Shown here in pieces: positions 24,727-33,282 of a stretch of 37,074 nucleotides of DNA (positions are counted from its first letter, which is position 1; each line of letters starts with the position of its first letter). This DNA is from Acidimicrobiia bacterium (GTDB lineage: Bacteria; Actinomycetota; Acidimicrobiia; Spongiisociales; Spongiisociaceae): the NCBI GenBank assembly GCA_011523635.1, contig WTGI01000037.1, positions 1-37,074 on the forward strand, given 5' to 3'. The notes beneath the pieces were generated by a model. That model was not told the origin of the DNA. It ran no database searches and worked only from the letters and a program-made list of their open reading frames with translations. The position numbers and the translations under genes were made by a program.

Positions 24727-24768
24727 CCAGATTGCCGCTCTCGATTCGCTCGGAGAGCGGCAATCTGG
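24727..24768 (+). terminator. 16-bp perfect hairpin between substrate-binding and permease genes
   Basis: CCAGATTGCCGCTCTC (24727-24742) pairs perfectly with 24753-24768 around a 10-nt loop, starting 23 nt after the stop of the substrate-binding protein gene. TTAATCCAAGTTT follows rather than a clean T-run. Such hairpins commonly act as partial terminators or 3' stabilisers, giving more binding-protein mRNA than permease mRNA. Confidence 0.75.
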
Positions 24769-24835
24769 TTAATCCAAGTTTCGTGATCCCTATTCAGGCC
24801 CGGGAGCGGCCTCGGGCGTCCCGAGGACCGACAAT

Positions 24836-25711
24836 ATGGACATAAGGAGACCTAGTGCGCACGCGATCGAGCGCTATCGTTCTGCACTCCTCTTAAGCCT
24901 ACCGGCGCTCGTTGGCCTTGCCATCTTTTGGTACTGGCCAACGATTCAAGCTGTAATCCTGGGCTTTCAGGACTACAACCTGATGTCCGGGAGCCAGGCA
25001 TGGACTGGTTTCGACAACTATCGAACCGCAGCAAGCGACCCGCTGCTCGGGCTTACCTTCTTGAACACTGTGATCTATTTCCTGATGGAGGTTCCGCTCC
25101 AAATGGCGCTGGCCCTCGCCCTGGCACTACTCGTCCGGCGTGGCCCGGCTTGGCTCCGCACCATCATATTGGTCCCAACTGTTACGTCGATGGTTGTCGT
25201 GAGTGTCATATGGGGGTTGATGTATCACCCGAACAGCGGGTTGATCAACAGTCTGCTGGCAGGTGTCGGTGTTCCGCCTCAGCCGTTCCTGACCAACGCG
25301 CAGCAGGCCATGCCCTCAATTGCGCTGCTCATGATCTGGAAGAACGTCGGCTTCAGCATGCTGTTCTTCCTGGCCGGCTTGGTGAGCATCCCGCGTAACT
25401 ACTATGAGGCGGCCGCGACGGACGGTGCGAACAGCCGCCAACTCTTTCGTTATGTCACCCTTCCGCTGCTGCGCGGTACTGTTGTGTTCTTGCTCATCAC
25501 TAACACGGTTTCTGCGTTCAAGGTGTTCACCCCCATCTTCTTGATCACAGAAGGGGGACCCATCAATGCTACCCGGGTTGTTGTGCTCTATATATTTGAG
25601 AACGCCTTTCGCTTCAACAAGATGGGATATGCCGCAGCGATCTCAGTCTTGCTTGCCCTGTTCTTGCTAATCCTAAGCGTATACTCGCTTCGCGCTTCCC
25701 GGGCGAAGTAA
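24836..25711 (+). CDS. ABC transporter permease, MalF/UgpA type
   Basis: This 291-residue inner-membrane permease has six predicted membrane segments and the cytoplasmic EAA loop YYEAAATDGANSRQLFRYVTLP, which docks to the ATPase. GAGGA lies about 10 nt before the ATG. It contains a TTA leucine codon (24893-24895), rare in high-G+C genomes and read by the tRNA-Leu(UAA) encoded in this window. It is paired with the next permease. Confidence 0.93.
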   Translation: MDIRRPSAHAIERYRSALLLSLPALVGLAIFWYWPTIQAVILGFQDYNLMSGSQAWTGFDNYRTAASDPLLGLTFLNTVIYFLMEVPLQMALALALALLVRRGPAWLRTIILVPTVTSMVVVSVIWGLMYHPNSGLINSLLAGVGVPPQPFLTNAQQAMPSIALLMIWKNVGFSMLFFLAGLVSIPRNYYEAAATDGANSRQLFRYVTLPLLRGTVVFLLITNTVSAFKVFTPIFLITEGGPINATRVVVLYIFENAFRFNKMGYAAAISVLLALFLLILSVYSLRASRAK

Positions 25712-25739
25712 TCGACATGACTAGAACCTGCCGGCGCTC

Positions 25740-26618
25740 ATGTACTCGAGAATAGTCGGGCGGCGATCTGATCGCCTGGCTGGCCCACGGCGGGGCACCT
25801 GGGCCGTGCTCCGGCTGCCGGTAGTTATCGGAGTTGCCTTCTTCTTCGTGTTTCCGTACCTCTGGTTGGCAGGTTCGGCCTTCAGGCCACGGGAGGAGAT
25901 CTTCCGTTATGTAAGTCCGGTCTCATGGCGAACCTTCATTCCGTTGGCGCCGACGCTTGACAACTTTCGCCACTTGTTTTTCGAGCGCAATTTCGGGCGG
26001 GCACTGGGTAACAGTCTGGTCATCGCACTCGTCACAGTGGTCATTACTCTATTCATCGGCAGTATGATTGCCTTCGCCCTTGCCCGAATTAAGTTCCCCG
26101 GGCGCGAAGTCGTGTTCTTGTTGATCCTCGCCACGATTCTGATTCCGTTTGAGACGATCATGGTCTCGGTGTTCTTGACGATACAGCGCCTGGGACTGTT
26201 CGATACCTATCCAGCGCTATTCTTACCCTGGGTTACGGATGCCTTTATCATCTTCTTGCTCAGGCAGCATTTCCGAGATATCCCCGATGAACTGCAGGAT
26301 GCTGCCATCGTGGATGGTTGCTCGCTGTTCCGGGTCTACTGGAACGTGATGCTGCCAAACATACGCCCCGCCCTGGTTAGCGCTGCCTTTGTCAAGTTCG
26401 TGTTTTCATGGGACGCGTTCCTCTGGCCTCTGATCGTGACACGAGATCCGGATCTAACGGTGGTCCAACTGGCCATCTCTCGGCTCTTCACAGACCAAAA
26501 TGTCTTATGGGAGCTCATCTTCGCGGGTGCGTTCATTGGCACCGTGCCACTCATTGCGCTCTTCCTCTTCCTGCAGCGTTACTACGTCGAAGGAGTGGTC
26601 AGCAGCGGATTCAATTGA
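25740..26618 (+). CDS. ABC transporter permease, MalG/UgpE type
   Basis: This 292-residue permease has six membrane segments and the EAA loop DELQDAAIVDGCSLFRVYWNVMLP. It partners the preceding permease to form the channel. No ATP-binding subunit is encoded next to it; the next gene is an amidohydrolase. The importer probably uses a shared ATPase such as an MsiK-type protein encoded elsewhere. At least two TTA codons occur (26223, 26505). About 186 nt without a gene follow before the amidohydrolase. Confidence 0.93.
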   Translation: MYSRIVGRRSDRLAGPRRGTWAVLRLPVVIGVAFFFVFPYLWLAGSAFRPREEIFRYVSPVSWRTFIPLAPTLDNFRHLFFERNFGRALGNSLVIALVTVVITLFIGSMIAFALARIKFPGREVVFLLILATILIPFETIMVSVFLTIQRLGLFDTYPALFLPWVTDAFIIFLLRQHFRDIPDELQDAAIVDGCSLFRVYWNVMLPNIRPALVSAAFVKFVFSWDAFLWPLIVTRDPDLTVVQLAISRLFTDQNVLWELIFAGAFIGTVPLIALFLFLQRYYVEGVVSSGFN

Positions 26619-26804
26619 GGTAGGCAGGACTCGCGCCTCGTGACGACGCGGTGCGAGAGCCACAAAGCGACGAGCGTACGGAGGATTGGCGTGGCAAGCA
26701 TTGGCGTGCGAGGGCCAAGAGGCATTAAGCCCGTTCCTGGCAACCAGAGGTCCCGGATCGGCTTGCAGCTGCGTAATTAGGATGGGCGTTCGAAGGGCAC
26801 AGCA

Positions 26805-28205
26805 ATGCTTCTGATCACCAATGTGACGGCGGTGACGGTCGATGCGCGGCGGCGCATCATCACCGACGCGGCGATCGCCGTCGACGGCGACCGCATCGCC
26901 GATATCGGCAAGGCGTCCGATCTAAACCTCCGCCATCCCCATGCGGAGCGACTCGACGGCCATGGCATGCTGGCGTTGCCCGGGCTGATCGATGCCCACA
27001 CCCACTCGGATCAGGCGCTGCTGCGGGGCGCCGCCGACGACCTGCCCTGGAAACCCTTTCTCCTGGAGGTCATCTGGCCGCTGCTGAATCAGCGCACCCA
27101 AGAGGATGCCCGGATCAGTCTGAAACTGTGCATGCTGGAGATGATCAAGTCCGGCACGACCTGCTTTGTCGACTCGATCGTGCCGAGCCACTATGACTTC
27201 GACGGGCTGGCGCAGGCGGTGGTCGACATGGGGATGCGTGCCGTGCTGGCGAAGTACGTCCTGCCGGACGCCTTGTTCGCACGCGACGAGAGCATCGTGG
27301 ATACCGGCGGGTTCAGCGGGGAGGAGGAATCCTTGGCCGACGCCGAGCGGGGGATCGGCGCCTGGCACGGTGCGGCTGGTGGCCGGCTGCAGGTGTGGCT
27401 CGGGCCCTTGGTGCCGCGGGAGGAGCCGCCGGCCAGCGCCTCACCGGATTTCTACCGCAGGGTCTCCCGGCTCGCCGCGAAGCATGGTACGGGGATCACC
27501 GTACATTTCGCCGGCACCATCGACGATCCCCCCTTCTTCCAGCGGGAATTCGGCATGCTTCCGGCCGAGTTCGCCCGTCGCTACGACCTCCTGGGGCCCA
27601 ACGTGCTGCTCATCAACGGCACCTGGTTCTCCGAGGAGGAGATCCCGATCCTCGCCGAAACCGACACTCGGGTGGTCCACAGCCCTTCGGCCAACATGAA
27701 GATGGGAGAGGGCTTCGCCAAGGTACCGCAGATGCGGAACGCCGGAGTTACGGTGGCGCTGGGCTGTGATGCCGGGGCCAACAACAACTGCCATGACATG
27801 ATCCGGGAGATGAAAGCCGCCTCGCTGCTGCACAACGTGAGGATGATGGATCCCACAACGCTGACAGCCGAGGATGCCCTGGAGATGGCGACGATCGAAG
27901 GTGCCCGTGCCATAGGGCGCGGTGACCAGTTGGGGTCACTGGAGGTAGGGAAGCAAGCCGACGTGATCCTGGTCGACCTGCGGCGGCCGCACACGATGCC
28001 GGTCCATGATCCGATCGCCAACCTCGTGTATGCCGCGCATGGAGGCAACGTGGACACGGTGATCGTGGCAGGGCAGGTGCTGATGCGGGGCCGGCAGGTG
28101 CTCGTGGCCGACGAGGCGGCAATCCTGGAGGAGGCTCAGGAGCGGGGTCCGGCGCTGTTGAAAAGGGCGGGGATCGAAGTGGCCCCGGCATGGCCCGTGG
28201 AGTGA
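26805..28205 (+). CDS. Amidohydrolase-superfamily protein (AtzB/MtaD-like) with altered active site
   Basis: This 466-residue protein has the ATZ/TRZ and MTA/SAH-deaminase layout: an N-terminal beta-sandwich piece, a TIM barrel starting at DAHTHSD (His65, His67), and a C-terminal SLEVGKQADVILVD block. Two active-site positions differ from the canonical deaminase pattern. HxxE is VHFAGT, with His234 kept but Gly237 in place of Glu. The second metal/base His is Asn271 (LLINGTWFS instead of AHCVWL). Asp322 remains (GCDAGANNN). It may therefore be a different hydrolase or have lost deamination. GAAGGG precedes the ATG. The nucleoside phosphorylase follows 10 nt later, so the genes are coupled. 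Confidence 0.85.
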   Translation: MLLITNVTAVTVDARRRIITDAAIAVDGDRIADIGKASDLNLRHPHAERLDGHGMLALPGLIDAHTHSDQALLRGAADDLPWKPFLLEVIWPLLNQRTQEDARISLKLCMLEMIKSGTTCFVDSIVPSHYDFDGLAQAVVDMGMRAVLAKYVLPDALFARDESIVDTGGFSGEEESLADAERGIGAWHGAAGGRLQVWLGPLVPREEPPASASPDFYRRVSRLAAKHGTGITVHFAGTIDDPPFFQREFGMLPAEFARRYDLLGPNVLLINGTWFSEEEIPILAETDTRVVHSPSANMKMGEGFAKVPQMRNAGVTVALGCDAGANNNCHDMIREMKAASLLHNVRMMDPTTLTAEDALEMATIEGARAIGRGDQLGSLEVGKQADVILVDLRRPHTMPVHDPIANLVYAAHGGNVDTVIVAGQVLMRGRQVLVADEAAILEEAQERGPALLKRAGIEVAPAWPVE

Positions 28206-28215
28206 GGAGGAAGAC

Positions 28216-29004
28216 ATGGGAGATTATCTGACGGAGCGCTTCTTGCGGTTGCCGGACGGTTCGCTGCCGCACATGGGCGTAAAGGGCGGCGGGGACGTTG
28301 CTCCTTATGTCCTGCTCTCGGGCGACCCCGGTCGCGTCGAGAAGATCAAGACCTGGCTGGACGAGGCGGAAGCGGTCGGCAGGGAACGCGGCTACATCGC
28401 CTACACCGGTTCATACCGGGGTACGCCGGTTACGCTGGCATCGAGCGGAGTCGGCGCCCCATCCGTCGCGATCGCGGTCGAAGAGCTGGCGTTGGCCGGG
28501 GGGAGAGTCTTCATCCGGGTCGGCAGCTGTGCGAGCATCGCGGAGGAAATTCCAATCGGTGACGTTGTCATCGGCACGGCCGGCGTTCGGGATGAAGGCT
28601 TGAGCCACACGTACGCGCCCGCCATCTATCCGGCGATCGCTGATCCTGACGTGGTCGCCGCCCTCCGGGCCACCGCGGAGGCGGGGGGCACGTCTTACCA
28701 TCTGGGGCTGGTGCGGAGTACCGATTCGTTCTATGAGGGGGAGCGCAAGGTCGAGATCATCGACCAATGGCGGGAGCTGCGCGTTCTCGTCTTCGAGATG
28801 GAAAGCTCGGCGCTTTTCACCGTGGCCATGGTCCGTGGCCTGGCCAGTGGCTCCATTCTCGTACCCGGCTCCAACCTGGTCACAGGCCAGAAGAGCACCT
28901 ATCAGGGTCAGCAACTGGAGGAGTACACGGCGGGGATCGACGCGGCTATCGCTACCGCATTGGGTGCGGTCGAGCGCCTGCATGCGGCTTCTGAGCAGAG
29001 ATGA
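28216..29004 (+). CDS. Nucleoside phosphorylase (uridine phosphorylase/PNP-UDP family)
   Basis: This 262-residue enzyme of the trimeric/hexameric nucleoside phosphorylase family splits nucleosides with phosphate to base and ribose-1-phosphate. Motifs visible are the phosphate-binding GDPGRVEKI, the segment SSGVGAPSVAIAVEELA, RVGSCASI and EMESSALF, which binds the ribose 2'/3' hydroxyls. The last places it near uridine phosphorylase, though purine specificity cannot be excluded. GAGGAGG precedes the ATG, and the stop overlaps the next start (ATGA). Flanking amidohydrolases make a joint deamination and phosphorolysis route likely. Confidence 0.92.
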   Translation: MGDYLTERFLRLPDGSLPHMGVKGGGDVAPYVLLSGDPGRVEKIKTWLDEAEAVGRERGYIAYTGSYRGTPVTLASSGVGAPSVAIAVEELALAGGRVFIRVGSCASIAEEIPIGDVVIGTAGVRDEGLSHTYAPAIYPAIADPDVVAALRATAEAGGTSYHLGLVRSTDSFYEGERKVEIIDQWRELRVLVFEMESSALFTVAMVRGLASGSILVPGSNLVTGQKSTYQGQQLEEYTAGIDAAIATALGAVERLHAASEQR

Positions 29005-30341
29005 AGGACACATCTTCGATCCTGATCCGGAACGGGTCGCTCATCACGATGAACGCCGACCGCGAGATCCTGGATGGGAGCGTCTATATCGAGGATGGGC
29101 GTATCCTCGAGATCCCTTCCGCTCGGACGAAGGCCGACACGGTCATCGACGCGACCGATTGCCTGGTAGCACCCGGGTTCGTCCAAACCCACGTCCATCT
29201 GTGCCAGACCCTCTTTCGCGGGATGGCGGACGATATGGACGTGATCGATTGGCTTCGTCTGCGTATCTGGCCGCTCGAGCAGGCCCACGATGAGCAATCC
29301 ATATACGACTCGGCGCGCCTGGGCATAGCCGAGTTGATTCGCGGCGGTACAACCTGCGCACTCACGATGGAAACCGTCCGTCACACCGAAGAGGCGTTCC
29401 GGGCTGTGCTCGAAACCGGCTTCCGGGCCATCAGCGGCAAGGCGATGATGGACCGCTGGGAGCCGGGAACAGAGATGGTCGGGGAGGAGACCAAGGCCTC
29501 GCTCGAGGCGAGCCTCGCACTTGTTGAGGAGTTTCATGGCGCGGGAGACGGCCGGCTGCAGGTCGCGTTCTGCCCCCGTGGTTCCCGCAATTGCACCGAG
29601 GGTCTATGGGCGGACATCGTCGCGCTGGCCAGCGAGCACGACACGCTCATCCACACGCACGCCGCCGAAAACGAAACCCAGACCGAGCGTCTAGCGATCG
29701 ATAGCACGACCGATGTCGAGTATCTGCATGGCCTGGGAGCGACGGGCCCGCGATTGGTCGCCGCGCACTGCATTTGGGTGACCAAACCCGAGATCGAGAT
29801 CCTGGCGGAGACCGGCACCAAGGTGGCCCATTGTCCTTCGTGCAACATGAAACTCGCCTCCGGGTTCGCCCCGGTGCCGGAGTTCCTCGAGCGAGGCGTC
29901 GTCGTGGGCCTCGGCGCTGATGGTGCCCCCTGCAACAACAACCTGGACATGTTCCAGGAGATGCGCCTGGCATCGTTCATACACAAGCCCCGGATCGGCC
30001 CTCGTGGTATGCCGGCGATGTCCGTGCTGGAGATGGCCACTCTGGGGGGAGCGAGGGCACTTGGATTGGAAGACGAGCTTGGCTCGCTCGAACCGGGAAA
30101 GCGGGCCGATGTGATCGTGATCCGCCGCGACGGGCTTCACGCCCAACCCCGAGCTGGTGTTGACCCGGTCGCGCAAGTGGTGTACGAGCACAGAGCGTCT
30201 GATGTCGATAGCGTGATCATCGACGGAAGGGTCCTAGTTCGCGGGGGCGAGTTCACAGAGCTCGATCCGATGGAGATCCGCGCCCGTGCGAACGATTCTG
30301 TGGAGCGTGTTCTGGCGCGAGCCGAGCTAGCGAATGGATGA
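29001..30341 (+). CDS. MTA/SAH/5'-deoxyadenosine deaminase-like amidohydrolase
   Basis: This 446-residue metal-dependent deaminase has a complete active site. His64 and His66 lie in VQTHVHLCQTLFRG, His220 and Glu223 in HTHAAENE, His256 in AAHCIWV and Asp307 in GADGAPCNNN. The blocks PSCNMKLASGFAPVPE and GSLEPGKRADVIVI agree with the MTA/SAH and 5'-deoxyadenosine deaminase group. Guanine or 8-oxoguanine deaminases are near relatives, so the substrate is not certain. It overlaps the phosphorylase gene by 4 nt. The canonical site contrasts with the altered one in the gene at 26805. Confidence 0.9.
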   Translation: MKDTSSILIRNGSLITMNADREILDGSVYIEDGRILEIPSARTKADTVIDATDCLVAPGFVQTHVHLCQTLFRGMADDMDVIDWLRLRIWPLEQAHDEQSIYDSARLGIAELIRGGTTCALTMETVRHTEEAFRAVLETGFRAISGKAMMDRWEPGTEMVGEETKASLEASLALVEEFHGAGDGRLQVAFCPRGSRNCTEGLWADIVALASEHDTLIHTHAAENETQTERLAIDSTTDVEYLHGLGATGPRLVAAHCIWVTKPEIEILAETGTKVAHCPSCNMKLASGFAPVPEFLERGVVVGLGADGAPCNNNLDMFQEMRLASFIHKPRIGPRGMPAMSVLEMATLGGARALGLEDELGSLEPGKRADVIVIRRDGLHAQPRAGVDPVAQVVYEHRASDVDSVIIDGRVLVRGGEFTELDPMEIRARANDSVERVLARAELANG

Positions 30342-30395
30342 CTCTTCGCACAAGGGAGTCCAAAGCCGGCCACGAATCGACTTGGGGAGGCTGAG

Positions 30396-31358
30396 ATGAC
30401 TCCGACACGAGGAACTCCGTGGCTGCTCAGCGAGATTCGCTTTGCGCCCGGAGCCCCCCGCAACCTGGCGCCTGACGGGGCGACGACACTTGCAGTCGTG
30501 CTGGGTTCCGGAGGAGTAACACCGAACCCGCATCGGCACGGTCCTAGCGCGGCGGTCATCGTCAACGACTCGACTTACTTGATAGATGCCGGTGAAGGGG
30601 TCTGGCGCAGCCTTGCCTGGGCTGCGGTGTCCCACCCTGATCTGCTCGCCGAACACCTCGCCCCGTACAGGCTTACCAGGCTCTTCTTGACCCACCTGCA
30701 CTCCGACCATACGATCGGACTGCCGGCTGTGTGGCTCATGCCCTGGGCCTATGGGCGCGAGGTTCCGCTGGAGGTCTACGGCCCGGTCGGCACACGAAGC
30801 TTGATGGAGCATTTGGAGGAGGCTTATCAGGGAGATCTGCAAGAACGTAGGTTTGGCCCCGGCGCTCCGGAGAGGATGGTGGATGCGCACAAGACGACTC
30901 CACACGAGATCAAGGATTCAGGCAAAGTCTACGAAGATGACAATGTGAAGATCGAAGCATTTCATCATGCACATGGCAGTTTCGAACAGAACTTTGCCTA
31001 TCGTTTCACATCCCGGGATCGAGTGATTGCGTGGGCAGGAGACGGCCGGGTGGAGGGCCAGCTCGACAAGGCAGCCCAGGATGCAGATCTGTTCTTCTGT
31101 GAGCTATCCACCGAGGATATGATTGCGAACGCTAACTGGGGTGGAGAAACTGTCGAAGAGAAGGCAAGAACGATTTGGTCGTATCACATCCGGCCTAAGG
31201 AACTGGCGGAGTTTGCTACTGAAGTGAACGTCAAGCAACTCGTGACGATGCACGAGCGAAACTATACAGACCCGTATGAACCCGACGCGTTAATGGAGGA
31301 ATTCAAGCGCCACTACTCGGGTACCGTATATTCGGCACGCGACGGCGATGTGTTCTAG
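30396..31358 (+). CDS. Metallo-beta-lactamase-fold hydrolase (RNase Z/AtsA-like)
   Basis: This 320-residue MBL-fold hydrolase has the zinc motif LTHLHSDHTIG (His100, His102, Asp104, His105). It also has a later FHHAHGS, an AGDGRV strand and a distal MHERNY His. GGGGAGG precedes the ATG. It resembles the tRNase Z/arylsulfatase-type branch, which includes phosphodiesterases and lactonases. Within a nucleoside-type cluster a cyclic-phosphate or ester hydrolase is conceivable. A fragment of this gene (residues about 95-128) recurs upstream of the ABC operon. Base composition is lower in G+C than the adjoining PLP-enzyme gene. Confidence 0.88.
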   Translation: MTPTRGTPWLLSEIRFAPGAPRNLAPDGATTLAVVLGSGGVTPNPHRHGPSAAVIVNDSTYLIDAGEGVWRSLAWAAVSHPDLLAEHLAPYRLTRLFLTHLHSDHTIGLPAVWLMPWAYGREVPLEVYGPVGTRSLMEHLEEAYQGDLQERRFGPGAPERMVDAHKTTPHEIKDSGKVYEDDNVKIEAFHHAHGSFEQNFAYRFTSRDRVIAWAGDGRVEGQLDKAAQDADLFFCELSTEDMIANANWGGETVEEKARTIWSYHIRPKELAEFATEVNVKQLVTMHERNYTDPYEPDALMEEFKRHYSGTVYSARDGDVF

Positions 31359-31380
31359 GTCAGCGAAAGGCGCCGGGTTG

Positions 31381-32625
31381 GTGTCAGTCCACGACGATGA
31401 TGCTCCCCGCCCGAAGGGGTTTCCGCTCCGAGCCGAGGGCAGGACCGGATGGTCGATCTTCGACAACGATGTCGCCTATCCGATAGCGGTGCTCCTGCGC
31501 TCCGCGCTCGACCACAACCGTGCGACTATGCGAGCGTTCTGCCTGCGGAACGGGGTGGACCTTGCTCCCCACGGCAAGACCACGATGTCTCCCGAACTGT
31601 TCCGGATGCAGATGGACGACGGGGTCTGGGCGATCACCGCCGCGACGACCTGGCAGGCCATGGTCATGCGGGATTGCGGCGTTCCCAAGGTGCTGATCGC
31701 CAATGAGGTGGTGTCCCCCGGCGAGATCGAATGGCTGGCCGGAGCCCGGAGAGACGGCTTCGACGTCACGTGCTACGTCGACTCGCTCTACGGTGTGGCC
31801 GTCTTCGACCAGGTGCTGGGCCGGCTGCAACCCGACCGGCCCTTCCCGGTCCTGGTGGAGGTTGGAGTTCCCGGAGTACGGGCGGGCGTGAGAACCACTG
31901 AGGAGGGCTTGACGGTTGCCGGCGCCGCAGCCTCCTCCGCGCATCTCTCGCTGACGGGAGTCGCCGGGTTCGAAGGCCTCCTGGGCGCCCGGGGTGACCG
32001 CAGCGCCATAAAGGTGGTCGACGCGTTCCTCGATCAGATCGTGGATCTGGCCTGCGAGGTTGCCGGGCGCGGCTGGTTCGATCCCACCGCCGAACCGATC
32101 CTCACCGCCGGCGGGAGCTCCTACTTCGACCGGGTGGTAGCACGGTTCTCCCGTGCCGACCTGGGCCGGCCCCACCGGGTGGTGATCCGCAGCGGCTGCT
32201 ACCTGACCCACGACGACGGCTGGCTGCATGGCACTTCTCCTTTGGGAGAGACAGGCAGGACCGGTTATCCCGAGCACCTGATCCCTGCCATCGAAGTGTG
32301 GGGGACGGTCCTGTCGCGGCCGGAACCGACCAGGGCGATCGTGGGCGTGGGCCGGCGCGACGTCTCGTTCGACGCAATGTTGCCGGTCGTCAAGAAGGTG
32401 CGCCGGAGGGACGGGTCGGCGGTCGAGGCGGCGCCACCGATGCGGACGGTGGCCCTCAACGACCAGCACGCCTTCATAGACGTGGAAGAAGAGACGCAGC
32501 TGGCCGTGGGCGATCTGGTGGGACTCGGTATCTCGCATCCATGCACCACCTTCGACAAGTGGAGGGCGATCCCGATCGTGGAGGGTGACTACCGGGTTGT
32601 CTCGGTGGCGCGGACCCTGTTCTGA
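31381..32625 (+). CDS. D-threonine aldolase/D-serine dehydratase-like PLP enzyme (alanine racemase N-terminal fold)
   Basis: This is a fold-type III PLP enzyme of about 414 residues. The N-terminal alanine-racemase-like barrel carries the Schiff-base Lys in DLAPHGKTTMSPELF. The C-terminal D-serine-dehydratase-like domain ends with GISHPCTTFDKWRAIPIV, where His and Cys are the usual metal ligands. Members remove ammonia from, or split, D-amino acids. The start is uncertain. GTG 31381 follows GAAAGG at good spacing, TTG 31378 is next to it, and ATG 31348 overlaps the MBL stop by 11 nt. The following Rid-family gene fits a partnership with a PLP enzyme that releases reactive imines. Confidence 0.88.
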   Translation: MSVHDDDAPRPKGFPLRAEGRTGWSIFDNDVAYPIAVLLRSALDHNRATMRAFCLRNGVDLAPHGKTTMSPELFRMQMDDGVWAITAATTWQAMVMRDCGVPKVLIANEVVSPGEIEWLAGARRDGFDVTCYVDSLYGVAVFDQVLGRLQPDRPFPVLVEVGVPGVRAGVRTTEEGLTVAGAAASSAHLSLTGVAGFEGLLGARGDRSAIKVVDAFLDQIVDLACEVAGRGWFDPTAEPILTAGGSSYFDRVVARFSRADLGRPHRVVIRSGCYLTHDDGWLHGTSPLGETGRTGYPEHLIPAIEVWGTVLSRPEPTRAIVGVGRRDVSFDAMLPVVKKVRRRDGSAVEAAPPMRTVALNDQHAFIDVEEETQLAVGDLVGLGISHPCTTFDKWRAIPIVEGDYRVVSVARTLF

Positions 32626-32724
32626 AGCGGGAGCAGTTGCCGACCATGCGGTTGATCGAGGCGACGTGCCCTACGGGGGCGAGGACTGCGAGACTCCGGG
32701 AATCATCCGTCTGAGGAAGTTGCT

Positions 32725-33117
32725 ATGAAGAGAACGTCGGTACCGTCCAACAGGAAGTGGTCCAAGGTCGGGTACTCGAGGGCGGTACGGGCCGGGAGCA
32801 TCATCGAGGTGGCCGGTACCTCATCAAGCGGGCCGGACGGGCAGATCCTCCACACGGGCGACATGTACGCGCAGTCAAAGCGCTGCATGGACATCATCAT
32901 CTCGGCAGTGGAGCAGTTGGGCGGGTCGGTGCACGACATCGTCCGTACCCGCGTTTTCCTGACCGACATGAGCCTGTGGGCCGAGGCGGGTCGCGCCCAT
33001 GGCGAGGCCTTCGCCGACGTGGAACCCAAACCGGCTAGCGCCTTCTTGGGAACCAGCGAACTGCTCCACCCCGACCTGATGGTGGAGATCGAAGCAACCG
33101 CCATCCTGGACGGCTGA
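32725..33117 (+). CDS. Rid-family (YjgF/YER057c/UK114) protein lacking the RidA arginine
   Basis: This 130-residue protein has the trimeric Rid fold (VRTRVFLTDMSLWAEAG, then VEIEATAIL at the C-terminus). In RidA itself an active-site Arg occurs in PAR(S/T); here the segment reads PASAFLG. It therefore belongs with Rid subgroups that lack imine deaminase activity, and I avoid the name ridA. GAGGAAG precedes the ATG. Its position after the D-amino-acid PLP enzyme suggests it handles a product or enamine from that reaction by another mechanism. Confidence 0.88.
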   Translation: MKRTSVPSNRKWSKVGYSRAVRAGSIIEVAGTSSSGPDGQILHTGDMYAQSKRCMDIIISAVEQLGGSVHDIVRTRVFLTDMSLWAEAGRAHGEAFADVEPKPASAFLGTSELLHPDLMVEIEATAILDG

Positions 33118-33197
33118 CGGCAGGTCAAGGGCGATCTTCGCCTATTACTCGAGGTAAGCCCGAACCGCAGAGGAGTTGGTCGGAGAAGCGAGCCCGG

Positions 33198-33282
33198 TGC
33201 CCGGGGTGGGATTCGAACCCACACGCCCCTATGGGGCAGCGGAGTTTAAGTCCGCCACGTCTACCGATTCCGTCACCCGGGC
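33198..33282 (-). tRNA. tRNA-Leu(UAA)
   Basis: On the minus strand the gene folds with a GCCCGGG/CCCGGGC acceptor stem. The anticodon arm is GCGGA-CTTAAAC-TCCGC (anticodon TAA), the long variable arm is GCCCC-AT-AGGGGC-like as in class II tRNAs, and the T arm is GTGGG-TTCGAAT-CCCAC. The discriminator base is A, and CCA is not fully encoded. It decodes UUA, a rare codon in high-G+C actinobacteria (bldA equivalent). Confidence 0.97.
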
